Shown piece by piece: positions 1 through 8,431 of a stretch of DNA of 17,739 nt (positions are counted from its first letter, which is position 1; each line of letters starts with the position of its first letter). The DNA is from an uncultured Candidatus Saccharibacteria bacterium. Its GTDB lineage: Bacteria; Patescibacteriota; Saccharimonadia; Saccharimonadales; Saccharimonadaceae. A program made the position numbers and the translations under genes. The DNA lies in NCBI GenBank assembly GCA_947427985.1, contig CANEKB010000013.1, positions 1 to 17,739 on the forward strand, written 5' to 3'. The notes below the pieces were generated by a model, which did no database searches, had not been told where the DNA came from, and saw only the letters and a program-made list of their open reading frames with translations.

Positions 1-291
1 TTTTTTGTCACCAGACACGCGAGGTTCGTCTACCTTATACGCTAACATCTCCCCTGCCATAGTCTCCCCTGACACCTCAGAAACCGGCTCTTTCAGCTCG
101 TTAAAAGCCTCTTCCGGAGCTTCCTCTCCCGTGCCGCCCACAGACCCCACTTCGACGCTAGGAACCTCATTGGCCGCTTCCTGCGAGCTCGCAGCGTCCT
201 CTCCTTGCGGTTTCTGCGCCATCGGCGCCATCCCCAGCAATTCCTCACTACCCCAATGCTCCAGCGCCGTTTCTTGACTTTTCTTCGCCAT
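1..291 (-). CDS. Unknown hydrophilic protein of the ATPase operon, 5' part only
   Basis: The ATG at 291-289 (MAKKSQETALEHWG) opens a frame that stays open for 97 codons to the left edge, so only the N-terminus is visible. The visible part is acidic, rich in Glu, Ala, Ser and Gly, has no membrane segment and looks disordered. Its residues near 33-48 (bases about 146-195) carry the SSQEAA...VEVGS module that recurs in two other proteins of this operon. It is the sixth gene of the leftward operon and starts 17 nt after the stop of the preceding gene. Function cannot be named. By analogy with its neighbours a membrane span and exported domain could follow off the edge, but this is not seen. Confidence 0.7.
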   Translation of the reverse strand, partial: MAKKSQETALEHWGSEELLGMAPMAQKPQGEDAASSQEAANEVPSVEVGSVGGTGEEAPEEAFNELKEPVSEVSGETMAGEMLAYKVDEPRVSGDKK

Positions 292-308
292 TTCCGCTAC
301 TTCCTACC

Positions 309-1514
309 TTATAACCGCTCCAGCCCTGCAAAAACGTAATTCCCCTCCGCATTTTTCGTAAAGGTCCATTTAAACTCATCAAACTGATCACGATAGCCCT
401 CCGGATTAACCGTACCAGTCGGAAAGCCATACTCATCATATTCTGTCACTTGCGCAATCGCCTCGCCCAGCTTCAGGCTATCCAATGCCAAAACCGCCTC
501 TCCTTCTTTCTCGTAGGTGTTCTTCTCAGTTCCTAAATGATAAATCCCCTCACACGATTCCATATACGCCAACTCATAGATGTAGATATTATCACCCGAA
601 CGTTCTGCTTTCTCGATCTCGCGCTTAATTACCGGGGTGCAAGCCCCACCGCAACCAGGCCCAATTGAATCATAAATTTCGTTATTTTCCTCACTCAGGG
701 TCCAACCATGACAATTAATATAATTCAGAATCTCCCCACCTGTCGCTAGCTCAATCTCCTTGCCAAAAATCTCCTTTACCTTCGCTTGCAACGCTTCCAC
801 ATCGTAACAACCATACTGGCTCAAAGAGTATTCCGGATCCTCACCTAGCGTATAATCCCCAGCACACTCCGGCTTCTGCTCGAGTTGGCTCAGTGCTACT
901 GCTGTCATCAGCATATTGTCCACATTTCCCTGCGCCACCCCTTCCACAATATAGAAATGTTTTGTTTGCGACCATGGATCCGTGATAATATCAAAATTAT
1001 GCCACAACCTCTGCACCACCTCATCATCCACCGCCAGCTCTTCGATATCCGTCGAATCATCGTCCCCAGCATCGCCGTCCCCTTCGCCCCCATCGGTTGC
1101 CCCGCCGCCCTCTATGCTTGTTCCTGGCTCTTTCTGCTCATCATTTCCCAGCAATTTCGTCGCCGCCATCCCAGCCACCGCTGCTAATGCCAATATCACA
1201 ATTGCAATTAATACAATCAGTGGTACATTCACGCCTCGTTTCTCAGCCAACTGTGCCTTCTGCGCCTGTTCCTCCGCCGGCGTCAAAAAATCCCCAGTCG
1301 GCGCCGCATTCATAGTCGGCGCACCCTGCCCCGACGCCACCGTGTTCATAGTCGGCACCTCTTGCGCCGTATTCGGCGTCCCTTGCGCTGCCGTTGCACT
1401 CTGTCCAGCCCCCGCCAAATCCCCCTCAACCTTTGCCCCAGCCGCCTGCTCGGCTCTGATTTCATCCAGATTGTTCTCTAAACCAGTAATGAATTGTTTA
1501 TCTTTGTTTTCCAT
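309..1514 (-). CDS. Single-span membrane protein with acidic linker and cysteine-containing outer domain (paralogue of 1525-2772)
   Basis: 401 residues. A cytoplasmic N-terminal region (1-94, low complexity, with a repeated PTMN motif near residues 54-69) is followed by one transmembrane helix at about 97-119, a strongly acidic Gly/Asp/Glu linker (about 124-165) and a C-terminal domain of about 235 residues presumably outside the membrane. That domain has several Cys (for example PECAG, GCYDV, CHGW, GCGGAC, ESCEG) that could form disulfides. It shares KVKEIFGKE, EIYxxxxGxG, a KAER-type stretch, GNYVF and a final ER with the protein encoded at 1525-2772, so the two are paralogues. The start is supported by a GGAGA Shine-Dalgarno. 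It ends in TAA, 17 nt before the next gene. No known family is recognised; a structural or substrate-binding part of the ATPase-linked envelope system is inferred. Confidence 0.85.
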   Translation of the reverse strand: MENKDKQFITGLENNLDEIRAEQAAGAKVEGDLAGAGQSATAAQGTPNTAQEVPTMNTVASGQGAPTMNAAPTGDFLTPAEEQAQKAQLAEKRGVNVPLIVLIAIVILALAAVAGMAATKLLGNDEQKEPGTSIEGGGATDGGEGDGDAGDDDSTDIEELAVDDEVVQRLWHNFDIITDPWSQTKHFYIVEGVAQGNVDNMLMTAVALSQLEQKPECAGDYTLGEDPEYSLSQYGCYDVEALQAKVKEIFGKEIELATGGEILNYINCHGWTLSEENNEIYDSIGPGCGGACTPVIKREIEKAERSGDNIYIYELAYMESCEGIYHLGTEKNTYEKEGEAVLALDSLKLGEAIAQVTEYDEYGFPTGTVNPEGYRDQFDEFKWTFTKNAEGNYVFAGLERL

Positions 1515-1524
1515 TTTTTGTCTC

Positions 1525-2772
1525 CTATTCTCGCTCTACGCGCTCAATTTTCTCAAAAACATAATTCCCCGCGTTCGTCCGCTTAAACACCCAGCGGAAT
1601 CGCGTCTGCCCCGTCTGCCACTGATAATCTTCCGTATTACAACCGTTAGCTTCATCCGCTTCTTCGTTCCTAGTCATAATACACTTGTCATAAATGCTAA
1701 TCAAATTCCCCGCCCCTGGTACCATCACGCTCACGGTTTCGTAAAGATACATCCGCTCGCCATCACGCTCAGCTTTTAGTAGCTTCCGCTCAAACTCTGG
1801 GAACACTCCACCCCGCCCCAGATTCATACTATAAATCTCATCATTAGCCGCATCATAGCCAAAATAAGGGTTCGCTAGACTTGCCAAAGTCTCATCGCTT
1901 AGCTGCAATTCCTTACCAAAAATCTCTTTCACCTTATCGCGCACTGCTTGGCCACTATAACACCCCATATTATACATCGCTTGGAACAGTTCGACCGACG
2001 GTAACTGGTCTCCCGAACCAACCCAATTTTCGTAGCGCTGCATCAAGTTATCATCGGTCGGCTGAATCGCACAGCGCTCAGTTTCCAGATTTGCCAACGC
2101 CACATCCAACATCACTAAATCGCTCAACTCTCCCGAAAACGATCCTCGATTCTGATAAAAATCCGCCAACTGCCCCAAATCCGACGCAAACCCTAATTTT
2201 GCAAAATAATTATATAATTTTTGCACTCGCGCATCACCTGTACTCAAGGTAATCATCTCATCGCCCGGTTTTTCTTCTTCCTCACCATCGCCCTCGTCCC
2301 CCGGTTCATCCGGATCTTGCTTGTCATCATTATTACCGGAGTTATCACCTATGCTTGTATCTGGCTTTTTGTTGCCTGAGTTACTTGAACTACCGCCGCC
2401 CATCATCAAAGCCACTGTTACAATCGCCCCTATCACCACTACTGCCAAAATCCCCGCCAAGACCCAAGTTTTCTTCGGCACCTTCGCCATCGTCTGTTTT
2501 AACCCCTTCTTTTCAGCTTCTGTCCGCTCTTTTCCGTCCAGAGCGCTTCCGCTTATCACCGGCTGCGCTCCAGTACTTGCAATCGCCCCTCCCACGCCTC
2601 CTGCAGCCTCTCCTACGCTCGTAGCAGTCGTTTCTGGCCCTGCCGAACCCAAACCGCTACTGCTTCCCACTTTTTCGTCAGGGCTGCCTTCTGCGGCTTC
2701 CTGTGAGGCCATAGGGGCAACTTTCGGCTCCTCTCTCATCTCATCGATATATAGTTTACGTTTATTTTCCAT
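1525..2772 (-). CDS. Single-span membrane protein with acidic linker and outer domain (paralogue of 309-1514)
   Basis: 415 residues. N-terminal cytoplasmic region 1-100 is low complexity and carries the ASQEAAEG..DEKVGS module at about 22-37. One transmembrane helix lies at about 102-124. A Gly/Asn/Ser then Asp/Glu-rich linker follows (about 127-172), and then a C-terminal domain of about 240 residues with Cys in RCAIQ, MGCYSG, DKCIM and GCNTED. The order cytoplasmic tail, helix, xTSIxx motif, acidic linker and KVKEIFGKE-containing domain is the same as in the downstream paralogue, so this is an ancient tandem duplication. The start has a strong GGGAGG Shine-Dalgarno. It lies 14 nt after the preceding gene and 10 nt before the next. 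Function unknown; it is probably a surface-exposed component of the same machine as the ATPase. Confidence 0.85.
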   Translation of the reverse strand: MENKRKLYIDEMREEPKVAPMASQEAAEGSPDEKVGSSSGLGSAGPETTATSVGEAAGGVGGAIASTGAQPVISGSALDGKERTEAEKKGLKQTMAKVPKKTWVLAGILAVVVIGAIVTVALMMGGGSSSNSGNKKPDTSIGDNSGNNDDKQDPDEPGDEGDGEEEEKPGDEMITLSTGDARVQKLYNYFAKLGFASDLGQLADFYQNRGSFSGELSDLVMLDVALANLETERCAIQPTDDNLMQRYENWVGSGDQLPSVELFQAMYNMGCYSGQAVRDKVKEIFGKELQLSDETLASLANPYFGYDAANDEIYSMNLGRGGVFPEFERKLLKAERDGERMYLYETVSVMVPGAGNLISIYDKCIMTRNEEADEANGCNTEDYQWQTGQTRFRWVFKRTNAGNYVFEKIERVERE

Positions 2773-2786
2773 GTTTGTTTCCTCCC

Positions 2787-3257
2787 TTATTTAACTTCCT
2801 TAACCGGCAAGAAAGACCAACCCCTAGAATTCCCTTGCCAAAACTCCATACCTTCATTCCAAGAACTTTTACCGCCATCTACTCTTTCATCTTCATCTAT
2901 CACCCCGCTTACAGTAACCCCCTCACTCTTCCCGGCCTCTGCTTCATTCTCTACCTTCCTGTTCTCTACGATCAACCACATCGCCACCCCTATTACTACC
3001 AAGAAAATCACCGCGCCAATGACAAGCGTTAGCACTTTCTTCTTGTGAGTGCTAGCTTTTTTCATCCGCTGTTCGGTTTCAAACTTATCCTGTTCAAGCA
3101 ATAATCTCGCCTGCTCCTCCGTAATCTGCCTATTTATAACATTACGCTCCTGCTTGTCACTCTCCGCCGTTGCCGCTTCTGCTTGAAAATTCTCCCCTAT
3201 TTCTACCGAATTTTTCCCGAACACCTGTTCGGTTTTATCTCTGTTATTTTTGTCCAT
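2787..3257 (-). CDS. Small single-span membrane protein of the ATPase operon
   Basis: 156 residues. The first 70 residues are highly charged and probably helical or coiled (QITEEQARLLLEQDKFETEQR), then a Lys-rich stop (HKKK), one transmembrane helix at about 75-97, and a roughly 58-residue acidic, Trp-containing tail (SSWNEGMEFWQGNSRGW) predicted outside. It begins 2 nt after the ATPase stop codon and has a GGGGAGA Shine-Dalgarno, so it is translationally tied to the ATPase gene. The topology matches the two larger downstream proteins in miniature (charged cytoplasmic region, helix, acidic outer region), but I see no sequence homology. No family is recognised; a membrane adaptor for the ATPase is a guess from position alone. 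Confidence 0.8.
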   Translation of the reverse strand: MDKNNRDKTEQVFGKNSVEIGENFQAEAATAESDKQERNVINRQITEEQARLLLEQDKFETEQRMKKASTHKKKVLTLVIGAVIFLVVIGVAMWLIVENRKVENEAEAGKSEGVTVSGVIDEDERVDGGKSSWNEGMEFWQGNSRGWSFLPVKEVK

Positions 3258-3259
3258 GT

Positions 3260-6064
3260 TTATTTGTCTCCCCTCTTTCGTTCAATCTTAAATACCATCT
3301 CGCCACTCTGTTTCTGCCCGCTAGCGCCCTCAGCATCGTCTCCAGCGGCTTTTTCTTCCGCAGAGCCATCACTATCTACTTTCTCGTCGAAACGGCCTTC
3401 TGCGACCTCCTGCGAGCTCGTAGAGGCGGTTTTATGGTCGGTTCCATTACCATCCGCCAGTTTCTCTTCGCCCATCCCCATCCGTGCCTTCTTTTTCTTC
3501 CAAGCGTCGAGGAAACTCTCTTTTTCATCTACTGCTTGTACCTTCTCTAGTTCCCCTATTGGCCCAGTATTACTGCTCTTTTCTGCTTCTTTCGCCGCCT
3601 TTTCTTCAGCCTGCCAGCGCTTCTTAATCTCTTCCTCGACCTCTTCGCGTGTCTTTGCATACTTCGCCGCCGAATATGCTCGCATCGTTTCAAGCAATTC
3701 TGGTTTTGCCTCTCCCATCGGTGGAACTAAGCTCATCGTAAACGGCGAACTCGGCAAATTATACATCATCACCGTCGCGATTGCATGGAAGTTTCCCTGT
3801 TTATGCAAATCTTCCGCACTAAATACTGGCTGGAAAGCCTTCTCCATCAGCTCCGCATCGGTCACACCTACGCGTCCGCACAGAATCGTACCACAGTTAC
3901 CCAAAATCGCTTCACGAATCTTATCTGTTAACTGCGTCATAAACTGGTTAGCCAGTAGCAAATTCAACCGATATTTCCTCGCCTCAGATAAAATACTCTC
4001 AAAGCTCTCGGTCGCAAAATTCTGAAACTCGTCTACAAACAGACAAAAATCCTTCCGTTCGTCTTCCGGAATGTCCGCCCGACTCATCGCCGCCTGCTGG
4101 AACTTCATCACCAGGATCATACCTAACAAATTTGAGTTAATATCGCCCAGTTTACCCTTTGACAAGTTCACCAAGAAAATTTTCTTATTGTCCATAATTT
4201 CCCGAATATTGAAACCGCTCTTGGTTTGACCCAAGATATTTCGCATCGTCGTATTACTAAGGAACGGCCCCCATTTCGAAGTAAACCAAGTAATCACCTC
4301 GCCAGCGTCATTCGACTTCTGTGAGGCTGGGAATTCCTTTGTCCAGTAGTCATAAACCGCCTTATCCGTCACATATTTTAGCTTACTCTTCACAAACTCT
4401 GGATCGGTAAAACACTGCGGAATATCGATAAAAGTCGCTCCATTCGGGTCCGACATCAAGAGTAAAGCCGCATTTCGGAACATATGCTGCCCACGCGGCC
4501 CAAAGAACCCCTGGTTGCTTGGATCGAACAGCCCCGTCAACATCGAAATCCCCTCTTGTACGATGAAGTCCTTCTGATCCTCCGAAGTAAACTCAAACAT
4601 GTTCATCCCCACCGGATGTTCCATATCGCCTGGATCAAAATACACCACATCGTCAATCCGATCCTCCGGTACTTTACTCATCAGAAGCTCTGCCGCATCC
4701 CCGTGCGGATCGATAAAGGCAAACCCTCGCCCTTCAAGCATATCCTGATAGGCGATATTCGTCAGCAACACCGACTTACCCATACCCGTAGCACCGATTA
4801 CGTAAGTATGACGCCGCCGGTCATTGTCTGATAGTCGAATTTCTTTCTTCTTCCCTCGGAATTCATTCACCCCGAGTAGTACACCATCTTCGACCAGCTT
4901 CGCTGGTCCCTCAACCTGTTTTGTCGCCTGTCGTTCTACTTGTGATGTCGGAATTGCGTTCTGCGCTGGGAGGTGAAACAGAGATGCCATCTCTACACTG
5001 TTCAAAATATTTGTTCGCTCGCTTCTTGGGAAGATTCTGAATACAAAATTTACCGCCAGTCGGCGCGCATCCTTCTCTTCCTCATATTTGAACCCATTAT
5101 AGCTCTGCGAATCAAACTGCGAAAACGCTGCTGTTACGCTACTCAACAACGCCTCTGAGCGTGCCTTCTCGGCACTACTCGCCACCACCCGAATCATTGT
5201 CTCAAAACCTGGGCTCTTTGTCTTTTTCTCGATCGCCGCAATCTCCTCTTGCTTTAGATTGCTGATCCCATCCTTATTCTCATTTTTATCATGTTCGTGT
5301 TCCTCTGGTGGATGCCAAAACGCCACCATCACGTCCTTCACGAGATATCCGCCTTCCGTAACGATTTTGCTTAAAATATTTGTTCGCCCGCCCGAGCTTT
5401 TCTTGCCTTTGCGCAAATCTTTTGCTCGCTCATCCGAAATTTTTGTCCAACTCCCATCCGTTGGCCTAAACATGATTTGTAATGCAATCCCTTCGCCATT
5501 CTTCGTCCCCGACATCGCATTGAGTAGCGCTAGACTTGCATCACGCTGGCTATCTTCGTATGTACTAATCGGATAGACAAACTCTTTCTTTAGCTTCATT
5601 TGTCCACCAGCAACCGTATCGGTTGTAACGTCTTTCGCAAAGATGCTATCCTGCTCAATCTCTTCCAGTCGAGCTGATGGATACGCCGAAATCACCGCCT
5701 GTTTTACGGTCTCCGTAATCACTGCTGGCACCACAGCATAGTACTTAATAAACCCGTTCGCAGCTACAATCTCAAAAGAAATATGTCTCTGACCGTAAAC
5801 TCGTGCATCAAACCCCTTTTTCAGCGTCGAAGAAATGATCGAATACATAACCTGCGCTTGGCTCAAGGCCTCATTTACTACGTCGCGCTCATCCCGTCCA
5901 CCAGTCTGAATATCATCAGTCGATGGCGGCAAGTGGATTAGCATTGGGATCATTTTTAAGCCCCGCTCATAATCCTTAGCTTTTCTCCGCTGGCTTAGTA
6001 CGACCGCTACCACAATCGAAGCGATCACCACTGCTACTACAATCACAACCCCGAGCCACAACAT
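3260..6064 (-). CDS. Membrane-anchored VirB4/VirD4-like (type IV secretion/conjugation) P-loop ATPase
   Basis: 934 residues. An N-terminal transmembrane helix (about 3-24) precedes a roughly 380-residue region of the kind found before the ATPase domain in CPR 'type IV secretion DNA-binding' proteins. The RecA-like motor follows: Walker A VIGATGMGKS at about 424-432, FIDPHGD after it, and Walker B CLFVDEFQNFA at about 674-680, followed by SEARKYRLNLLLANQF, typical of VirD4/TraD/HerA-type translocases. The last 100 residues are charged and disordered and carry the SSQEVAEG..DEKVDS module (about 882-898) shared with two neighbours. The ATG follows the upstream TAG with no gap, so translation is coupled. 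The likely role is to energise movement of DNA or protein across the membrane; the substrate is unknown. The family call is firm, the exact subfamily is not. Confidence 0.92.
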   Translation of the reverse strand: MLWLGVVIVVAVVIASIVVAVVLSQRRKAKDYERGLKMIPMLIHLPPSTDDIQTGGRDERDVVNEALSQAQVMYSIISSTLKKGFDARVYGQRHISFEIVAANGFIKYYAVVPAVITETVKQAVISAYPSARLEEIEQDSIFAKDVTTDTVAGGQMKLKKEFVYPISTYEDSQRDASLALLNAMSGTKNGEGIALQIMFRPTDGSWTKISDERAKDLRKGKKSSGGRTNILSKIVTEGGYLVKDVMVAFWHPPEEHEHDKNENKDGISNLKQEEIAAIEKKTKSPGFETMIRVVASSAEKARSEALLSSVTAAFSQFDSQSYNGFKYEEEKDARRLAVNFVFRIFPRSERTNILNSVEMASLFHLPAQNAIPTSQVERQATKQVEGPAKLVEDGVLLGVNEFRGKKKEIRLSDNDRRRHTYVIGATGMGKSVLLTNIAYQDMLEGRGFAFIDPHGDAAELLMSKVPEDRIDDVVYFDPGDMEHPVGMNMFEFTSEDQKDFIVQEGISMLTGLFDPSNQGFFGPRGQHMFRNAALLLMSDPNGATFIDIPQCFTDPEFVKSKLKYVTDKAVYDYWTKEFPASQKSNDAGEVITWFTSKWGPFLSNTTMRNILGQTKSGFNIREIMDNKKIFLVNLSKGKLGDINSNLLGMILVMKFQQAAMSRADIPEDERKDFCLFVDEFQNFATESFESILSEARKYRLNLLLANQFMTQLTDKIREAILGNCGTILCGRVGVTDAELMEKAFQPVFSAEDLHKQGNFHAIATVMMYNLPSSPFTMSLVPPMGEAKPELLETMRAYSAAKYAKTREEVEEEIKKRWQAEEKAAKEAEKSSNTGPIGELEKVQAVDEKESFLDAWKKKKARMGMGEEKLADGNGTDHKTASTSSQEVAEGRFDEKVDSDGSAEEKAAGDDAEGASGQKQSGEMVFKIERKRGDK

Positions 6065-6694
6065 CTAGTTTCGACTCCCGATTGGATGCGGGTTCTCCAT
6101 ATCCAATAACGCTGCATTCTGTCGTTCGCTGTACCACCCCACAAGATCACTTACCGTAAAACTCTTTTTCGCCAAAAAATTGCCAACTTCCGCCGCTGCG
6201 GCTTTGCCATGTTCCTCCTGGCTCTTTGCTACAATTCGTGCGTCACTGTCCCCCTTCGGATTATTTTCATTCCACAAGTTTTCCGCGTCCTGTGCCAACC
6301 GCATTTCCATCTCGGTCTTGCTTTCCTCACCTACTGTCGAGACTCCTGGCTTGTACTCCCCACCATAACCATTGTCACGCTCTGCCATCTCTTGCACTCG
6401 CTCTGCTGCCCCCAAAATCGCCGCGCCACTTCCTAACGCTCTCGTATCAGGATTATCATTTCTAAACGAGCCCTCGCCCCCGATTCCTCTCTCACCTTCT
6501 AGCACTCGCACATCCATAGTGCTAATGGCTTTCCGTCCCAGCTCAATCCCATCCACTCTAAGATTGTCGGTCGTTTTCTCCCCTACTGACAGACCGCCCT
6601 CCGCCGCATTTTTAGCCACAGCGGCATTCGTTACCGCCTCAATCTCTTCTGTCCACTGCTCAGCGCTCTGTTTATTCCCATCACGACCAATCAT
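6065..6694 (-). CDS. Unknown hydrophilic protein, first gene of the ATPase operon
   Basis: 209 residues, no membrane segment or signal peptide. It is rich in Ala, Glu, Gly and Asn, with a probably helical Ala/Glu-rich stretch near the C-terminus (SQEEHGKAAAAEVGNFLAKKSFTVSDLVGWYSERQNAALLD) that looks like a small folded module. Its stop codon touches the start codon of the ATPase gene, so the two are almost certainly made together. The ATG at 6694 lies exactly 6 nt downstream of an extended -10 element, which suggests a leaderless mRNA. No family is recognised. A soluble partner or chaperone of the ATPase is inferred from position only. Confidence 0.8.
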   Translation of the reverse strand: MIGRDGNKQSAEQWTEEIEAVTNAAVAKNAAEGGLSVGEKTTDNLRVDGIELGRKAISTMDVRVLEGERGIGGEGSFRNDNPDTRALGSGAAILGAAERVQEMAERDNGYGGEYKPGVSTVGEESKTEMEMRLAQDAENLWNENNPKGDSDARIVAKSQEEHGKAAAAEVGNFLAKKSFTVSDLVGWYSERQNAALLDMENPHPIGSRN

Positions 6695-6700
6695 AAGCTT

Positions 6701-6709
6701 ATTCTAACA
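6701..6709 (-). promoter_or_regulatory. Extended -10 promoter of the ATPase operon (leaderless)
   Basis: On the minus strand TGT-TAGAAT (hexamer 6706-6701) ends 6 nt before the ATG at 6694, so transcription should begin at or next to the start codon. No good -35 box is seen; the TGN extension may compensate. The same 6-nt spacing is seen at three other ATGs in this window. Confidence 0.6.
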
Positions 6710-6727
6710 TATATCCATAAGCTTTAA

Positions 6728-6762
6728 CAGAGTTTTGTATAACTTTTTTATACAAAACTCTG
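6728..6762. terminator. Perfect 14-bp inverted repeat, probable terminator
   Basis: Arms 6728-6741 (CAGAGTTTTGTATA) and 6749-6762 are perfect inverted complements around a 7-nt loop. It lies just after the stop of the 6771-7115 gene and just before the promoter of the ATPase operon. There is no clear T-tract outside the stem, so an operator for the operon is an alternative. Confidence 0.55.
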
Positions 6763-6770
6763 CCCCAAAA

Positions 6771-7115
6771 CTACGCTCTTTTGTTTACTAGGAAACATGC
6801 TAGGAATACCGCCATGATAATCGCCCCTACCGTTAGTAGACTAACCGTTCCCAAAGACCTTGATGCTAACAGCAAAATCGGTCCAAACGCAATCACCGCC
6901 GCATAGATATAACTCTTCCGTACAACCTGCTTCCCTGTTGCCTTCATAAAAACCTTCACTACAAAGAATGATATACCAAACATCAAAATATAAAATAGCA
7001 CAAAAAGTAGCAAAACCCCGAGAGGGCCAACGCCCGCCGGGGTGACAAAATTCAGCATCGTCAACAAAATTACCGCTGCAAGAAGACTCAAGACTAGAAC
7101 CAGATGTTTTGGCAT
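6771..7115 (-). CDS. Small four-span membrane protein
   Basis: 114 residues starting MPKHLVLVL. Four hydrophobic helices fit at about 5-24, 31-54, 68-86 and 90-110, with a short basic loop (KATGKQVVRKS) between the second and third. A frame-compatible ATG 18 nt upstream (7133) is rejected because the -10 box TATAAT (7127-7122) lies inside that extension, and because the chosen ATG is exactly 6 nt from the box. It is monocistronic, closed by the inverted repeat at 6728-6762. No family is recognised; the size and topology fit many small integral membrane proteins. Confidence 0.75.
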   Translation of the reverse strand: MPKHLVLVLSLLAAVILLTMLNFVTPAGVGPLGVLLLFVLFYILMFGISFFVVKVFMKATGKQVVRKSYIYAAVIAFGPILLLASRSLGTVSLLTVGAIIMAVFLACFLVNKRA

Positions 7116-7121
7116 AACCTC

Positions 7122-7130
7122 ATTATACCA
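7122..7130 (-). promoter_or_regulatory. Extended -10 promoter TGGTATAAT (leaderless)
   Basis: The minus strand reads TGG-TATAAT, followed by 6 nt (GAGGTT) and then the ATG at 7115. No convincing -35 is seen. This is the second of four promoters in the window with a 6-nt gap to the start codon. Confidence 0.65.
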
Positions 7131-7204
7131 CATACAAACTTAACCAGAACACTACGATTTAACTATGACATCGCTTTGTATTCTCATAAGTCCCCCACTT
7201 TACA

Positions 7205-8310
7205 CCTCTGGCTCAAGAAGAATTACCTTAAAACGACCGATCTCGTTTCGTTTTACAAGGATAAGTTTTTTCGAAAATTCTCTATTTTCAAGCATAGCCG
7301 AAACTTGAATACAGCGAATTTCCCTCTTCGACAGCATTGATACGTCGTGGTACCTCCTAGCTGTCGCCAAAAATCCAGCGAAAACCGGCACATCGTGGCG
7401 CCTTCTCTAGATTTCAGGAGGAGATGGGCGAGTTATCTGGCAGTTTAAACATCGTTACTTTAGGCCACAACTCCACCCACTCCTATTTGACCGCTCCACA
7501 TCTGTGGGGCATATGTCATACCTTCCGCTATTTGTTTTTATTTTTGTTTCAATGTACTAACAAGATTAGCTTCCGGTTTTTGCTTTGGAACTCCCATTCC
7601 CTCCAGACCAAAGCGTTATCTCAGAGTATTTCAAGCATAACCGATCTTTACTTCGCCTACACTATCGACTCTTCTAGAGATATCGCCCTTCTTGGTCTTT
7701 CTTCGGGTTTACAGAGTTTCCTCTTCGGACATCATTTACTCCCATAAGCTAACGCTTAAGTTTGTAACTTATGTCCACGGCAATCCAACCTTCTCTAGAC
7801 GATCCATAGACTTCATCTAAGCTCGTCATCTGCATTGATAGTTCTCGTATCTGTTAAGTCTGTCTTTGGAAATTCTGATATCCCACACTCTTTTTACTAT
7901 CTCGGCAAAGCTATAATCAAGCTATTCCTAAAATCTATTCACGTCAAACTACCGTCGTTGTCTTAGCTTCATCGAATCACAGCCTCTTTCAGCCTTCTAA
8001 TTCTCCGCTAAGAGTTTCTCGCTTATTCTTGAAATCCTAAAACCTCAAGAACTCTTCATTTAGGCTAAGTGGATTCTATCCTTCCCCGTCCAAAGCAATG
8101 CGTCCTCACTATGAAAGTTACATAAACTCCAGGCTTTTAGTCAGAATTTTATCCCTTGTGCCTTCCGCGAAAATAAAACAGTAACGCCTCAGGCTTCACA
8201 GTCTCAGGCCCAAGATTCAGATCACCGTTCTGGTCGCTCCGCAAGCTTTAGGCAATTCCTAGAAAAGTGTAATTTATGGCTAGAAATTACCTTTTCGCTC
8301 GCGGAACAAC
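7205..8310 (-). ncRNA. Candidate giant structured non-coding RNA (about 1.1 kb)
   Basis: No convincing protein is encoded on either strand. The stretch is instead full of nested perfect stems. 8239-8246 pairs with 8297-8304 around the long hairpin 8262-8275/8284-8296. AGCCT 7991-7995/8062-8066 encloses AAGAG 8010-8014/8052-8056 and a 7-bp hairpin 8026-8032/8045-8051. A three-way junction is closed by 7727-7732/7771-7776 with hairpins 7745-7749/7754-7758 and 7758-7762/7766-7770. A 15-bp interrupted stem joins 7605-7622 with 7677-7698. Hairpins lie at 7798-7802/7823-7827, 7329-7335/7360-7366, 7286-7292/7304-7309 and 7226-7236/7248-7260. The minus strand is purine-rich, and one pair is G-U only on that strand, so transcription is taken as leftward. 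A weak -10 (TATAAC, 8319-8314) precedes it. The exact ends are uncertain and the class is not recognised. Confidence 0.6.
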
Positions 8311-8431
8311 TCCGTTATAATCGTTAATTTTTAAGTTGCATTTTTATTTGTTGTTTTTTGTGTTCTTTGATTGAACTATCTCCAGCTTATCATGCTTATG
8401 TAAAAAATGCAATACTATTTCGCCAAAATAT

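Noticed and set aside
982..1779. Long plus-strand frame of 265 codons
   Set aside because: Ser/Pro/Ala-rich antisense shadow of the membrane-protein genes on the minus strand; it crosses the real gene boundary and has no family features.
7424..7747. 107-codon plus-strand frame in the non-coding block
   Set aside because: No Shine-Dalgarno, no domain, and it covers several perfect stems of the structured region; most likely a chance opening on the pyrimidine-rich strand.
7205..8310. rRNA or group II intron as the identity of the block
   Set aside because: No conserved 16S or 23S motifs are seen, and no intron domain V hairpin or reverse transcriptase.
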